64,000 nt of DNA from Pseudolactococcus insecticola (GCF_011170065.1 NZ_BLLH01000004.1:78094-142093); one strand, 5' to 3'; counted from the stretch's first letter, positions 1 to 8,866 are shown. The notes: generated by a model from the letters alone, not told the origin. Made by a program: numbers and translations.

Positions 1-1129
1 CAAGGACTTTCACCTTGGCCGCAGCTGTTGAGATGATGCCGTCAGCACCGACGATATTTTTACTCTCATCAATATCAAGGCCAAACCATGACAGACCATC
101 CACAATCGCTTTTCTGACGGGACCTGAATTTTCACCGATACCCGCTGTGAAAACAACCGCATCAGCGCCATTTAAAACAGCCAGATATTGTCCGATATAT
201 TTTTGGATGCGATTGATAAATAAATCAAACGCAAGCGTCGCTTTTTCATCACCTTCTTCGCGGCCTTTGAGGATGTCACGCATATCTGATGAACTACCAG
301 AAATACCAGCAAGACCTGATTTTTTATTGAAAATATCAATCAGTTCATTGACGTCCGTGATGCCAGTTTTTACCATGATATACGGTATGATAGACGCATC
401 AAGATCGCCTGTGCGTGTGCCCATCATCACGCCAGCAAGCGGTGTAAAGCCCATCGACGTATCAACTGACTTACCGCCGTCAATGGCAGTTAGGCTGACG
501 CCATTGCCGATATGCGCCGTGATCAGTTTCAGCTCTTCTGGAGCTTTGCCGAGGTACTCAGCTGCTTTTTGCGACACGTACATATGGCTCGTGCCATGCG
601 CACCATACTTGCGGACGGCATATTTGTCATAGTAGTCGTTTGGCACGGGATAGCGGTAGGCGACAGGCGGCATGGTTGTATGGAAAGCCGTATCAAAAAC
701 AGCGACGTGCGTGGCATTTGGCAAGAGTGCACGGAAAGCGTGGATCCCAGCAGCATTGGCTGGATTGTGGAGCGGTGCGAGTTCCGCCAGATTTTCGATC
801 TGTTTGGCAATCTCGTCTGTAATCAGGACAGAGGATTTGAAAAGCTCGCCACCCGCGACAACACGGTGCCCAGTCCCAGTAATCTCAGAAAAATGGTCGA
901 TAATCGCAAGTGATTTTAGATCATTCATGAGGATGGCAACGGCTTCTGTATGGTTGTGAATATCCTTGACCGTCACGTGTTTGTCCCCGTCAAAGCTGAC
1001 TGATGACACCGACTCAGGCAGTCCAATGCGCTCAATTAGCCCTTTAGCAATAACTGTTTCTGCGGGCATCTCATACAGCTGCCATTTGAGACTTGAGCTT
1101 CCTGCGTTGATTGCGATTGTTTTTGACAT
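1..1129 (-). CDS. ackA: acetate kinase (3' end cut by window edge)
   Basis: Converts acetyl phosphate plus ADP to acetate plus ATP, the ATP-yielding last step of mixed-acid metabolism in the cytosol. The N-terminus reads [20 protein letters not shown], the classic first ASKHA phosphate-binding motif. Further in are the [10 protein letters not shown] stretch, the [12 protein letters not shown] motif and the [11 protein letters not shown] motif, all typical of AckA. 376 codons lie in the window. The family is about 395-400 residues, so only about 20 C-terminal residues are missing beyond base 1. The ATG at 1127-1129 is preceded by a GGAG ribosome site at about 1142-1147. A cre-like CcpA site lies just upstream. 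Confidence 0.97.
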   Translation of the reverse strand, partial: MSKTIAINAGSSSLKWQLYEMPAETVIAKGLIERIGLPESVSSVSFDGDKHVTVKDIHNHTEAVAILMNDLKSLAIIDHFSEITGTGHRVVAGGELFKSSVLITDEIAKQIENLAELAPLHNPANAAGIHAFRALLPNATHVAVFDTAFHTTMPPVAYRYPVPNDYYDKYAVRKYGAHGTSHMYVSQKAAEYLGKAPEELKLITAHIGNGVSLTAIDGGKSVDTSMGFTPLAGVMMGTRTGDLDASIIPYIMVKTGITDVNELIDIFNKKSGLAGISGSSSDMRDILKGREEGDEKATLAFDLFINRIQKYIGQYLAVLNGADAVVFTAGIGENSGPVRKAIVDGLSWFGLDIDESKNIVGADGIISTAAAKVKVL

Positions 1130-1172
1130 ATCTGTGGTTTCTCCTATTTTTTTGCTAGTATTTTGCATTTTC

Positions 1173-1187
1173 TTGAAAACGCTTACT
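1173..1187 (-). promoter_or_regulatory. cre-like CcpA site upstream of ackA
   Basis: TTGAAAACGCTTACT matches the cre consensus WTGNAANCGNWNNCW at every fixed position. CcpA control of ackA is well established in Firmicutes. The site lies in the short gap between the methyltransferase stop and ackA. An extended -10 (TGCTATAAT, box at 1193-1198 on the minus strand) sits immediately upstream, so the cre would overlap the start of that transcript, which would fit repression. If another promoter nearer the gene is used, the site would be upstream and could activate. Confidence 0.65.
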
Positions 1188-1193
1188 ACCAAA

Positions 1194-2129
1194 TTATAGC
1201 ATATTTTTGCGAAACTGTGCCATGAAATTTTGCACGATTTCTGGATTGGTTAGGCTGGTAAGTGGAAAAACAAACGGTGCTTTCGTTTGGCTGGCTTTTT
1301 GTAGGATAAAGATCGCCTTTTGGTTATTTTCCGTGACAATGTCAGCTGGTAGCGTCACAACTGCTGCCACTCTTGCATAGTCCAGCAACCATTTTTTTAG
1401 CAAATCAGACTGGGCGCTCGACAGGAGATCGCTCGGCGCGATAAACACGGCATAACCACCGTCTTTGAGGTACTTAAAGCCCTGCGCCATGAGAAGATGG
1501 TGGGCATAAGTGTGCTCAGTCGCACTCGCAACCTTGGAGCGGCTGGCAACAGCGTCATCTGGATAGTAGCCAACAGGCAGGTCGGAAATCAAAAAATCAA
1601 CCGGCTCAATCACCTGCGGGCGCACGGCATCAATCTGGAGAAACTTGGCATTTGTGCCCATGACGTCTGCAATGCTCGCCGACAAGTCAATCATGAGGTC
1701 ATCCAGCTCAAAACCGGTATAGTCGATTTCTTTATCGAGCAGACCAGTCAGTAGGGTTTCAGCGAGATTCCCCGTGCCAGAGCCGAGCTCTAAGATGGAT
1801 AGCGCCGTTTTAGGGTGCAAGGTCTCGATCATGAAGTTGATGATGTAGCCAATCGCATCTGGTGTCAGCTGATGATTGGGCTGGAGTTGCATGTCTTTAG
1901 CGCCTTTAATCAACGCAAACTGGTAGACTTTTTGCCAGTCGCTTTTTGTGAGCGAAAGTGCGCGCAATTTTTCGTTATTGCCACGGACTGCATCAAGCTC
2001 AGCACGACCAAGATAGCCGACATTTTGTTCGATCAGCGCATCATAAAAATGCGTAACTAAGTGTGTTTCTAAAAGTTGTACGTTTGTAAGGACGAGCCCG
2101 AAAGCCGTCTCAATAGTTGCCATATTCAT
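1194..2129 (-). CDS. class I SAM-dependent methyltransferase, YtxK-like
   Basis: 311-residue protein of the N6-adenine-type DNA methylase fold, resembling YtxK. The SAM-binding motif [10 protein letters not shown] is at about residues 116-124, and DLPVGYYP replaces the NPPY catalytic loop, as in this family. The target is unknown. In streptococci this gene usually closes the comG operon and precedes ackA. Here the ackA link is kept but no comG gene lies upstream. The start is ATG 2129 or the in-frame ATG 2123. No Shine-Dalgarno is visible, and an extended -10 (2137-2142) ends only 7 nt before ATG 2129, so the mRNA is probably leaderless. The restriction-like fold does not prove DNA methylation. 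Confidence 0.85.
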   Translation of the reverse strand: MNMATIETAFGLVLTNVQLLETHLVTHFYDALIEQNVGYLGRAELDAVRGNNEKLRALSLTKSDWQKVYQFALIKGAKDMQLQPNHQLTPDAIGYIINFMIETLHPKTALSILELGSGTGNLAETLLTGLLDKEIDYTGFELDDLMIDLSASIADVMGTNAKFLQIDAVRPQVIEPVDFLISDLPVGYYPDDAVASRSKVASATEHTYAHHLLMAQGFKYLKDGGYAVFIAPSDLLSSAQSDLLKKWLLDYARVAAVVTLPADIVTENNQKAIFILQKASQTKAPFVFPLTSLTNPEIVQNFMAQFRKNML

Positions 2130-2136
2130 AAATGTT

Positions 2137-2145
2137 ATTATACCA
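2137..2145 (-). promoter_or_regulatory. extended -10 promoter of the methyltransferase, leaderless geometry
   Basis: On the minus strand TGGTATAAT (TGnTATAAT) is followed by AACATTT and then ATG, so transcription should begin at about 2130, at the start codon. No good -35 is seen. The extended -10 may make up for this. Confidence 0.6.
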
Positions 2146-2153
2146 TAATCTAT

Positions 2154-2186
2154 TTTAAGGTTAGTTTAAGCTTTAGTCGTTATACT
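2154..2186 (+). promoter_or_regulatory. CiaR-type direct repeat plus -10 driving a small RNA
   Basis: TTTAAG at 2154-2159, five bases (GTTAG), and TTTAAG at 2165-2170 form the exact TTTAAG-N5-TTTAAG repeat recognised by the streptococcal response regulator CiaR. Ten bases further on is a -10 box TATACT (2181-2186). This spacing is the one known for CiaR-activated csRNA promoters. No ciaR gene lies in this window, so the regulator is inferred. Confidence 0.7.
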
Positions 2187-2192
2187 ATATTT

Positions 2193-2260
2193 ATTCCTAA
2201 AATATTTTTCATAAATAACTCCCTTTTAGTAGCCGAGATTTCCAACTCGGCTATTTTTTC
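2193..2260 (+). ncRNA. small RNA, csRNA-like, with anti-SD stretch and terminator
   Basis: Predicted about 68-nt transcript starting 7 nt after the -10. A 5' stem CUAAAA/UUUUAG can close over a loop that contains AACUCCC. A terminator hairpin follows: TAGCCGAG (2230-2237), loop, CTCGGCTA (2246-2253), then a T run. AACTCCCTTTT at about 2218-2227 is complementary to Shine-Dalgarno sequences of the form AAAAGGGAGTT. No plus-strand protein gene precedes this terminator, so the hairpin has no other obvious client. A homologous RNA lies at 23943-24027. Promoter, CU-rich core and terminator match the organisation of streptococcal Cia-dependent small RNAs. Confidence 0.65.
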
Positions 2261-2268
2261 GTCCTTTT

Positions 2269-2757
2269 TTAGGCGTTTTCCCAAACCATATCATACCAGA
2301 CGGCACCGCCGTGGGCTGATTGGGACTTGCCGTCATTGACAAAGCCGTGCTTTTCATAATAGGCGATCAGATAGTCATGGCAGGTCAGATTTATCCCGTC
2401 ACGTTTTTGCGCTTTAGCCGTTTCTTTTAGGGCTGCAATCAGCTGTGTGCCGACTGACTTGCCTTGAAACTCAGCATCCACAGACAGACTTGTCACTGCG
2501 ATAAAGCCACCATTTTCAGGATTTTTGACAACTGTCTCAAACAAGTCGTCTGTTAAGTGACGGGCGTTGACCGCAGGCCCTTCGATGTAGCCTGCCACGC
2601 GCCCATCATCTGTTTGCGCTACTAAAAATGTATCTGGGATTTTTTCGATGCGCGCCGTCATCGCTTCAAAGCTTGCTGCCTCTTCTTTTGAGAAATTTTC
2701 TGTTTCGATACGATAGACGTCGTTTAGGTCTGCTGCGGTGACAGTTCTGATTTTCAT
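2269..2757 (-). CDS. GNAT family N-acetyltransferase
   Basis: 162-residue single-domain GNAT protein, expected to transfer acetyl from acetyl-CoA to an amine or small-molecule substrate. Motif A, the CoA pyrophosphate loop, is seen as QGKSVGTQLI at about residues 98-107, after the beta-4 strand GFIAVTSLSVDAEF. The C-terminal YYEKHGFVNDG is the usual beta-5/beta-6 region. The substrate is not evident, though the fold resembles the arylalkylamine-type branch. The start is well set by AAAGGAG upstream of ATG 2757. It is transcribed from the left arm of a palindromic promoter shared with the divergent cadD-like gene. Confidence 0.85.
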   Translation of the reverse strand: MKIRTVTAADLNDVYRIETENFSKEEAASFEAMTARIEKIPDTFLVAQTDDGRVAGYIEGPAVNARHLTDDLFETVVKNPENGGFIAVTSLSVDAEFQGKSVGTQLIAALKETAKAQKRDGINLTCHDYLIAYYEKHGFVNDGKSQSAHGGAVWYDMVWENA

Positions 2758-2793
2758 GGTTCTGCTCCTTTATTTGTTCGTTAGTAAGTATGA

Positions 2794-2809
2794 TGCTATA
2801 ATTATAGCA
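2794..2809. promoter_or_regulatory. palindromic bidirectional promoter
   Basis: An 18-bp perfect palindrome, ATGCTATAATTATAGCAT, holds two extended -10 boxes (TGCTATAAT). The plus-strand box is at 2797-2802 and the minus-strand box at 2801-2806. They overlap by two bases, so polymerase could bind in only one orientation at a time. It serves the GNAT gene to the left and the CadD-like gene to the right. Confidence 0.7.
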
Positions 2810-2832
2810 TACTAGAGGTTTGGAGATTGATA

Positions 2833-3477
2833 TTGGCAACTTTTTTAACAGCAACCGTCCTTTACTGGTCAACAGCGGTCGATTTACTTGTGATTTTGAT
2901 GATGTTATTTTCAACCGTTAGGCGGGATAAATGGCGACAGATCTACCTTGGGCAGTTTTTAGGGTCTATTGGGTTGATTGTGATTGCACTGTTTTTAGCC
3001 TATGTTTTGCACTTTGTGCCAGAGCCTTGGTTACTTAGCTTTCTTGGCTTGATTCCTATTTATTTTGGCGTCAAAGCCTTGTTTTTTGACCATGATGAAG
3101 ATGGGAAAGAAGATGAAAATAGCGACAGCCATGAAGAAAGTGAAGTTGAAGAGGCACGTAACTTACTTATAAAGCACAAGGATAAACCACTTACTCTAAC
3201 CGTTGCGCTGATTACTTTTGCTTCTTGTGGAGCTGATAATATTGGGTTATTTACGCCATATTTTATCACACTGACAGGTTCCAAGCTTGTTATGACGCTG
3301 ATTTTATTTGTCATTTATATCTTTTTGCTGATTATTTTGGGGAAATGGTTTGCCAAACTGCCACCTGTGGCACGATTCATGGAAAAGTATGCTGAAAAAA
3401 CTGTCGGGATTATTTATATTTTGATTGGCATCATGGTGCTCGTCGAATCTGGTACTATTTCGCATTTTATCGGCTAA
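2833..3477 (+). CDS. CadD-family cadmium resistance transporter
   Basis: 214-residue multi-pass membrane protein of the CadD family, associated with Cd2+/cation efflux in Gram-positive bacteria. An N-terminal membrane hairpin starts TATVLYWSTAVDLLVILMM, followed by a second pair of helices. The loop after residue about 80 is acidic and His-containing (DHDEDGKEDEN), plausibly metal-binding. CGADNIGLF and three more helices follow. TTG 2833 is chosen as start because GGAG at 2822-2825 gives a 7-nt spacer. TTG 2827 would leave only one base. Substrate specificity cannot be read from sequence. A shared terminator follows at once. Confidence 0.82.
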   Translation: MATFLTATVLYWSTAVDLLVILMMLFSTVRRDKWRQIYLGQFLGSIGLIVIALFLAYVLHFVPEPWLLSFLGLIPIYFGVKALFFDHDEDGKEDENSDSHEESEVEEARNLLIKHKDKPLTLTVALITFASCGADNIGLFTPYFITLTGSKLVMTLILFVIYIFLLIILGKWFAKLPPVARFMEKYAEKTVGIIYILIGIMVLVESGTISHFIG

Positions 3478-3510
3478 AAAGTCGCTCTGTTGAAAGAGCG
3501 ACTTTTTTTA
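3476..3510. terminator. bidirectional terminator, cadD-like / murC
   Basis: Hairpin GTCGCTC (3481-3487), 8-nt loop, GAGCGAC (3496-3502), flanked by A and T runs so it works in both directions between the convergent genes. It overlaps the murC stop codon. Confidence 0.9.
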
Positions 3511-4842
3511 TTGGACGTTATTTGTCAGTTGCGATAGCAATGTTTCAAAGGCATACTCGTATTTTTGAATGTCGCCTGCGCCCATGAAGACATAGACGGC
3601 ATTATCATGGTCTAAGAGTGGTGAAACGTTATCAACCGTGATGACTTTGGCTGGTTTTTCAATCTTTGCTGCCAGATCTTCGACCTTGACATCTCCGTGG
3701 TCGACCTCACGGGCGCTGCCGTAGATTTGCGCCAGATACACGGCATCCGCCTGGTTTAGCGATGTCGCAAAATCGTCAATCAAAGCGATAGTTCGTGTGA
3801 AAGTATGTGGTTGGAAGACAGCCACGATTTCCTTGTTAGGATATTTTTGGCGGGCTGCGTCAACCGTCGCTTCAATCTCAGTTGGATGATGGGCAAAGTC
3901 GTCGATAATCACTTGGTCACCAATGAGCTTTTCAGTAAATCTGCGTTTCACACCGCCAAATGTCGCCATGTGCTTGGCAACTTCCTTGTCATCAAGGCCA
4001 CCTTGATGTGTGACAGCAACGACCGCAAGGGCATTGAGCACATTGTGCTTGCCATATGTCGGCACGGTGAATTCACCGATTTTTTCATCGTGGAAATAGG
4101 CGTCGAATTTTGAGCCTGACGTCGTCCTAGTCACGTTTCTCGCGATATAGTCATCCTGATCAGTAAAACCATAGCGATAAATCGGTGCTTTGGCTGTCAA
4201 TTTTTGCAGGTACTTGTCATCGCCGTAGACGAAAATGCCCTTGCTGACTTGATTGGCGTATTCCTGAAAGGCATCAAAGACGTCGTCAATACCCGTAAAA
4301 TAGTCCGGATGGTCAAAGTCGACGTTGGTGATAATGGTGTATTCAGGATGATAAGGCAGAAAATGACGTTCATACTCGTCAGACTCAAAGACGAAAAATT
4401 GACTTTCAGCTGAGCCACGACCAGTACCGTCACCTATCAGATACGACGTATCTGTCACATGGCTCATCACGTGTGCCAGAAGTCCTGTTGTTGACGTCTT
4501 GCCGTGCGCGCCAGCGACACCGATAGACGTGAAACCTGTCATAAATTGACCCAAAAACTCATGATAACGCGAGTACTTGTAGCCGTTTTTATCGGCGTAG
4601 GCAACTTCAACGTTGTTGTCGTCGCGAAAGGCGTTACCTGCGATGAGCTCAACGTCTGGCGTGATATTTTTCTCGTCAAATGGCAAGAGTGGGATGCCTG
4701 CAAGCTCAAGACCACGCTGGGTAAAGTAGTAGTCTGTCGAGTCTGAGCCTTGCACTTTGTGCCCCATTTGGTGCAACATCAGCGCAAGCGCAGACATGCC
4801 TGAGCCTTTGATTCCGATAAAATGATACGTTTTTTCTGCCAT
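3508..4842 (-). CDS. murC: UDP-N-acetylmuramate--L-alanine ligase
   Basis: Adds L-alanine to UDP-MurNAc, the first amino acid step of peptidoglycan stem peptide synthesis in the cytosol, using ATP. The 444 residues are normal for MurC. The N-terminal Rossmann motif [13 protein letters not shown] is at residues 8-20. The Mur ligase ATP loop [13 protein letters not shown] is at about residues 108-120. [10 protein letters not shown] and [14 protein letters not shown] are the conserved catalytic and C-terminal motifs. AGGAAAC lies just before ATG 4842. A gene for an uncharacterised Gln/Ala-rich protein is upstream on the same strand, which may put murC in a short operon with it. Confidence 0.97.
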   Translation of the reverse strand: MAEKTYHFIGIKGSGMSALALMLHQMGHKVQGSDSTDYYFTQRGLELAGIPLLPFDEKNITPDVELIAGNAFRDDNNVEVAYADKNGYKYSRYHEFLGQFMTGFTSIGVAGAHGKTSTTGLLAHVMSHVTDTSYLIGDGTGRGSAESQFFVFESDEYERHFLPYHPEYTIITNVDFDHPDYFTGIDDVFDAFQEYANQVSKGIFVYGDDKYLQKLTAKAPIYRYGFTDQDDYIARNVTRTTSGSKFDAYFHDEKIGEFTVPTYGKHNVLNALAVVAVTHQGGLDDKEVAKHMATFGGVKRRFTEKLIGDQVIIDDFAHHPTEIEATVDAARQKYPNKEIVAVFQPHTFTRTIALIDDFATSLNQADAVYLAQIYGSAREVDHGDVKVEDLAAKIEKPAKVITVDNVSPLLDHDNAVYVFMGAGDIQKYEYAFETLLSQLTNNVQ

Positions 4843-4914
4843 GTTTCCTGTTGAGCTTGACTGGGTCAGCGGCTCATCCTTCCTGTCTCTTTGCTTTTAG
4901 TCAGCTTAATCTGC

Positions 4915-5532
4915 TTAGTCAACAATGTCAAAGCTGTCACGATTACTGTGTTTACTTGCAAAATAATCTTGTTCAGGTGCGTCAAAAAGTGAGCTACTAC
5001 TTCTTTGTGCAGCTGCTTTATCAAATCCTGCGAGAGCCTGTCCACTCAATGAGTGCTGGGCTTTGACGACTTTTTTATTTGCCAAATCACGAATGCCAAG
5101 CTCATCAGAAGACGCACGCTCTAGTGGATTGACATAGGGTTTGACTGGTTTTGGTGCAACAGCATTTTCACGCGCGCGTTTTTTAGCTTCTTCGACGTAT
5201 GATTTTTTCTTAGGTGCTTCATCAACTAGAGGCATCCGAGAGTTGGTGCCAAGCGGGCGCTTGCCTGCCGTGGTTGGTGTCTGACGACGGCGTTCAAAGT
5301 TATCCGCTGATTGACCTTGTGCTGCTGTTTGCGTTTGCTGACTTGCTGTATTGGCAGCATTTGTCGCTTGCTGCGCTTGATTACCAAAACGCTCTGTTTG
5401 CGCATCTGGATTTCTCGTCAGAAACTGCTGATTGGTCATAATGACACGGTTATCTGGCGTCAGAACGGCATCGTCAGGGATGATTGGAAATGTGACTTTA
5501 TGTCGATTATTTTGTGGGTAAGAATTTTCCAT
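4915..5532 (-). CDS. hypothetical protein, low-complexity Q/N/A-rich centre
   Basis: 205 residues with no fold or family I recognise. There is no signal peptide or membrane segment, so it is probably cytosolic. Residues 1-35 are ordered-looking (FPIIPDDAVLTPDNRVIMTN). Residues about 40-75 are rich in Gln, Ala, Asn and Thr. The remainder is basic and Lys/Arg-rich (KKKSYVEEAKKRAREN), ending in an acidic tail. It lies between murC and the SNF2 helicase, all on one strand. The start at ATG 5532 has only a moderate AAGG about 10 nt upstream. It could be an intrinsically disordered adaptor, but nothing in sequence proves that. Confidence 0.6.
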   Translation of the reverse strand: MENSYPQNNRHKVTFPIIPDDAVLTPDNRVIMTNQQFLTRNPDAQTERFGNQAQQATNAANTASQQTQTAAQGQSADNFERRRQTPTTAGKRPLGTNSRMPLVDEAPKKKSYVEEAKKRARENAVAPKPVKPYVNPLERASSDELGIRDLANKKVVKAQHSLSGQALAGFDKAAAQRSSSSLFDAPEQDYFASKHSNRDSFDIVD

Positions 5533-5629
5533 ATGGATTGGGCCTTGCTTTCACTCTTATTTACTTCGTTCTTTTATTATACCAAAAACTTGGCAAATAA
5601 TCTTTGCCGTCTGAGATTTGCCTGAAATA

Positions 5630-8600
5630 CTATAAACCAAGGATAGACTTCATCTCATCTTCGGTGATGGCACTCTCATCGGCACCGCCGTCAAGAACGG
5701 TTGACACCATGTCACGCTTGCTGTCTTGCAAGCTCATGATGCGCTCCTCGATAGTCCCGCGGGTGATCAAGCGAATCACTTCGACCGTTTTAGTTTGCCC
5801 CATGCGGTGAGCACGCGAAATTGCCTGCTCTTCGACTGACGGATTCCACCACAAATCTATCAAAATGACAACATCAGCAGACGTCAGATTGAGCCCTGTC
5901 CCGCCTGCTTTTAGTGAGATGAGAAAGGCATCTCGCGAGCCAGCGTTAAAGGCCTTGACCATCTTCATGCGATCACGGTTTGGTGTTGAGCCTGTCAGCT
6001 GATAACTCGAAATGCCTGCTGCTTCAAGCTCTTTTTCAATATGCGGAAACATCTTACGAAATTGCGAGAAAATCAGCGGTCTGTGACCAGAATCCTTGAT
6101 TTGTTGTAGGAGTTCGGCTAGGCTTTTCAGCTTACCTGAGGTGCCTGTGTAGTCGTCCATGAAAAGCGCAGGGGTATCGCAAATCTGACGCAAACGCGTA
6201 ATCCCTGCCAAAATCTCGATTTTTGAGCGTGAAAACTCATAGTTGTTCATACTTCTGACGCGGTTTTGGATGGCTTCTAGCTGCGCCAGATAGATGATTT
6301 TCTGTGGCTCATCAAGCTCGCTATACTGGATCATCTCAAGCTTGTCTGGTAATTCTAGCAGCACTTCTTCCTTGCGACGTCGCATGATAAAGGGTTGAAT
6401 CATGCGTGAAATGGCGTCATGTTTGAGCTTACGGAATTTTTTGCGATCGCCTAAAATCCCAGGCATGATAATCTGGAAAATCGCCCAAATTTCATCAACA
6501 CGATTTTCTATCGGTGTTCCTGATAGCGCAAAAATATGATCAACTTTCAGATGCGACAAGGCTTTATTTGTTTTAGAGTTAAAGTTTTTGACGGTCTGCG
6601 CTTCATCCATGAGCAGATAGTTCAGACCAAGGCGTTGGTAGTTGTCCTCGTCTTTTAGAAAACTGCCGTAACTTGTGATGAAAACTTGCGTTTCTTTGTC
6701 ATTCAAATGCTTGACACGCTCGTCTTTTGAGCCGTCAACAACTGTTACTTTGATTTCTGGTGCAAACTTTTCAAACTCGCTCAACCAGTTATAAATCAGG
6801 CTCGATGGCGACACAATCAAGGCAAACTCACCAGCTGCAAGGTTGCTCGCGAGATAGGTAATCGACTGTAAAGTTTTTCCAAGCCCCATGTCGTCAGCCA
6901 ACACGCCACCCATGTGATAGGTGCTCAGCATATTCATCCAGCGCACGCCATCTTCTTGATACGGGCGCAACTCAGCTTGAATGCTCTCAGGTTTTGCATA
7001 AGCAAAGTTTTCTGGGTGTGTCAGATTATCATAAAGCTTGTTGAACTTTTCTGAAAATGAGACACTATTTGCATCGTCGTCTGAAAAAATCTTAGACAGC
7101 TGGAAGGTTTTAAAAGCAGGAACCGATATTTTGCCGTTTGAGACTTGAACAGTATCTGACATCTCATCCAAAACGCGTTTGACTGCATCAAACTGGTCAT
7201 CCAGCATGATGAGTTTTCCCTCTGATGTCACATAATAGCCTGCATTTGCTTGCAAGCGTTCGACAAGGTCGGCAAATTCATTTTCAGGGACATGTGGCAG
7301 ATCAAAACTGATGTCCAAAAGGCCACCGTTCTGATCAATATCAACGTCAAAGTTTTCAGTAATCTGCAGATTTTGAACCGCTTCTGACAAGCTGACCTGA
7401 CCTAATCTTGCAAATTCTGGTAATATTTTCGTAAAAAAATGGTAAATCTCATCGCCTTGCGGTCGTGGCACCGTGGTCTCAAAGCCACGTGAAAAGCCGA
7501 TGCGCCTCGTCAAATCAAAAATCTGTTTTTCCAAACGCAAATCACGTGAGAATGCTACCGTTTCAAGCTCTCTGAACTGATTGATCTCAAAATCACCATA
7601 GTCAAATGTGATCGTCAGACGCAAAAAACGGTCCAGATCAAAGTGGAATTTCGGCTCAAATGAGCGAATTTTGAAAGAATTCGGCGCATCGACATAGCCG
7701 ATTTTTTCGAAAATCTGCAGCGCCTGTGCGAGTTTATCCTTGTCATCATAGTCAAAATTGATGATTCGCGTCCCGTCAGAAATAGTCGGCACACTCGAAA
7801 GTTGCTTGATAATCTCAAGCTGTTCAGGCGTCAAAGTATAGAAAACGTGATCGTCATAGACAATCTCGCCGTCGTAGAGCACCTGACTTTTTTGCGTTTT
7901 GATCGACAACTCAATCATGTCATCAAGCGGCTTGATGAAAAAACGATAGAGATCGCTCTCATCAGACAAGGGCAAAACACTAAAATACTTAACTGATTTT
8001 TCAGCGATTTTCATCGTGAAAATAAGCGGCTCAATCACGTTCAAAAACTCTGGCAATAAGCCAGCTTGTGGCACAAAATAACGGCCCATTTTTCGATAAA
8101 GATTTGACTGCGCAATCTCGTCATGCGAAGGTGTGATTTTCAGCAAAAAATTCAGAAAATCCTGACTCGCTGCATCAAAATGCGACAATACAACAGGCAC
8201 GTCATATTTGGTGCCAATCTGATAGGTGCCAGCATTTCTGACGACATGGATAAAATACGGGATGTCTTTGATGATATAAGGGCGCGAAACGCTTGCCATA
8301 TGTATCTTTAGCGTGACTGCAAGTGCATCGTCTCCGTAGTAAAATTGTGTCATGGACTTGGTATCAGAAATTTCAATCTCTAAGCTCAGACTATCTGCTG
8401 TATTGTCCCATTTGTCGTCATTGATGCGCGCTAAGAACTTAGCTGACTCCTGCAACTCAAGCGATTTTTCGACTTCTGCTTCAAAAGCTTTTTTCTCTTC
8501 TTCAACAGCTTCTATGTCTGCTTTTTTAAGATATTCTTCGACGGCTGCGATGTGCTTACAATAGCGCTGATTTTTTTGAAAAACGTCACAAAAACACAGG

Positions 8601-8749
8601 TCATTTTGCCCGTCAAGGTCATAAACGACTTGCTGGCCGTCAACGTCTGCTTGTAGCCTCATTTCGCTGATTGACACATCTGTCATCAGGCCTTTTTCAA
8701 AAAGTTCTGCGCCCTCCGCGCGGATTCGCGCTGGCATCATTCGACTCAT
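5630..8749 (-). CDS. SWI2/SNF2 family helicase with SWIM zinc finger
   Basis: 1039-residue ATPase of the bacterial SNF2 group, expected to translocate on double-stranded DNA. Its cellular role is undefined. A SWIM zinc-binding motif lies at about residues 51-67 (CFC...CKH). A long SNF2-associated region of about 500 residues follows. The helicase core has Walker A DDMGLGKTLQS at about 614-624, motif II MDEAQ at about 712 and motif VI QAISRAHRMGQ at about 976. ATG 8749 has GGGA upstream. An extended -10 (TGATATAAT, 8798-8806) precedes it. The short leader carries a GGACG-GCAA-CGTCC hairpin and a 12-codon reading frame whose TGA overlaps the helicase ATG. Confidence 0.93.
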   Translation of the reverse strand: MSRMMPARIRAEGAELFEKGLMTDVSISEMRLQADVDGQQVVYDLDGQNDLCFCDVFQKNQRYCKHIAAVEEYLKKADIEAVEEEKKAFEAEVEKSLELQESAKFLARINDDKWDNTADSLSLEIEISDTKSMTQFYYGDDALAVTLKIHMASVSRPYIIKDIPYFIHVVRNAGTYQIGTKYDVPVVLSHFDAASQDFLNFLLKITPSHDEIAQSNLYRKMGRYFVPQAGLLPEFLNVIEPLIFTMKIAEKSVKYFSVLPLSDESDLYRFFIKPLDDMIELSIKTQKSQVLYDGEIVYDDHVFYTLTPEQLEIIKQLSSVPTISDGTRIINFDYDDKDKLAQALQIFEKIGYVDAPNSFKIRSFEPKFHFDLDRFLRLTITFDYGDFEINQFRELETVAFSRDLRLEKQIFDLTRRIGFSRGFETTVPRPQGDEIYHFFTKILPEFARLGQVSLSEAVQNLQITENFDVDIDQNGGLLDISFDLPHVPENEFADLVERLQANAGYYVTSEGKLIMLDDQFDAVKRVLDEMSDTVQVSNGKISVPAFKTFQLSKIFSDDDANSVSFSEKFNKLYDNLTHPENFAYAKPESIQAELRPYQEDGVRWMNMLSTYHMGGVLADDMGLGKTLQSITYLASNLAAGEFALIVSPSSLIYNWLSEFEKFAPEIKVTVVDGSKDERVKHLNDKETQVFITSYGSFLKDEDNYQRLGLNYLLMDEAQTVKNFNSKTNKALSHLKVDHIFALSGTPIENRVDEIWAIFQIIMPGILGDRKKFRKLKHDAISRMIQPFIMRRRKEEVLLELPDKLEMIQYSELDEPQKIIYLAQLEAIQNRVRSMNNYEFSRSKIEILAGITRLRQICDTPALFMDDYTGTSGKLKSLAELLQQIKDSGHRPLIFSQFRKMFPHIEKELEAAGISSYQLTGSTPNRDRMKMVKAFNAGSRDAFLISLKAGGTGLNLTSADVVILIDLWWNPSVEEQAISRAHRMGQTKTVEVIRLITRGTIEERIMSLQDSKRDMVSTVLDGGADESAITEDEMKSILGL

Positions 8750-8866
8750 ATTTTTATCCCGTCTTGGCGGACGTTGCCGTCCATGAATTTTGGCACTATT
8801 ATATCATGTTTCCTGAAAAATTTCAAGATTTTTCTGCGTTTTTCATTATTTCTGACGCATTCTGAT

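Noticed and set aside
15..632. 205-codon plus-strand open frame
   Set aside because: It is antisense to ackA, whose minus-strand protein is unmistakable. There is no ribosome site, and composition is Ser/Pro-rich as expected of a shadow frame.
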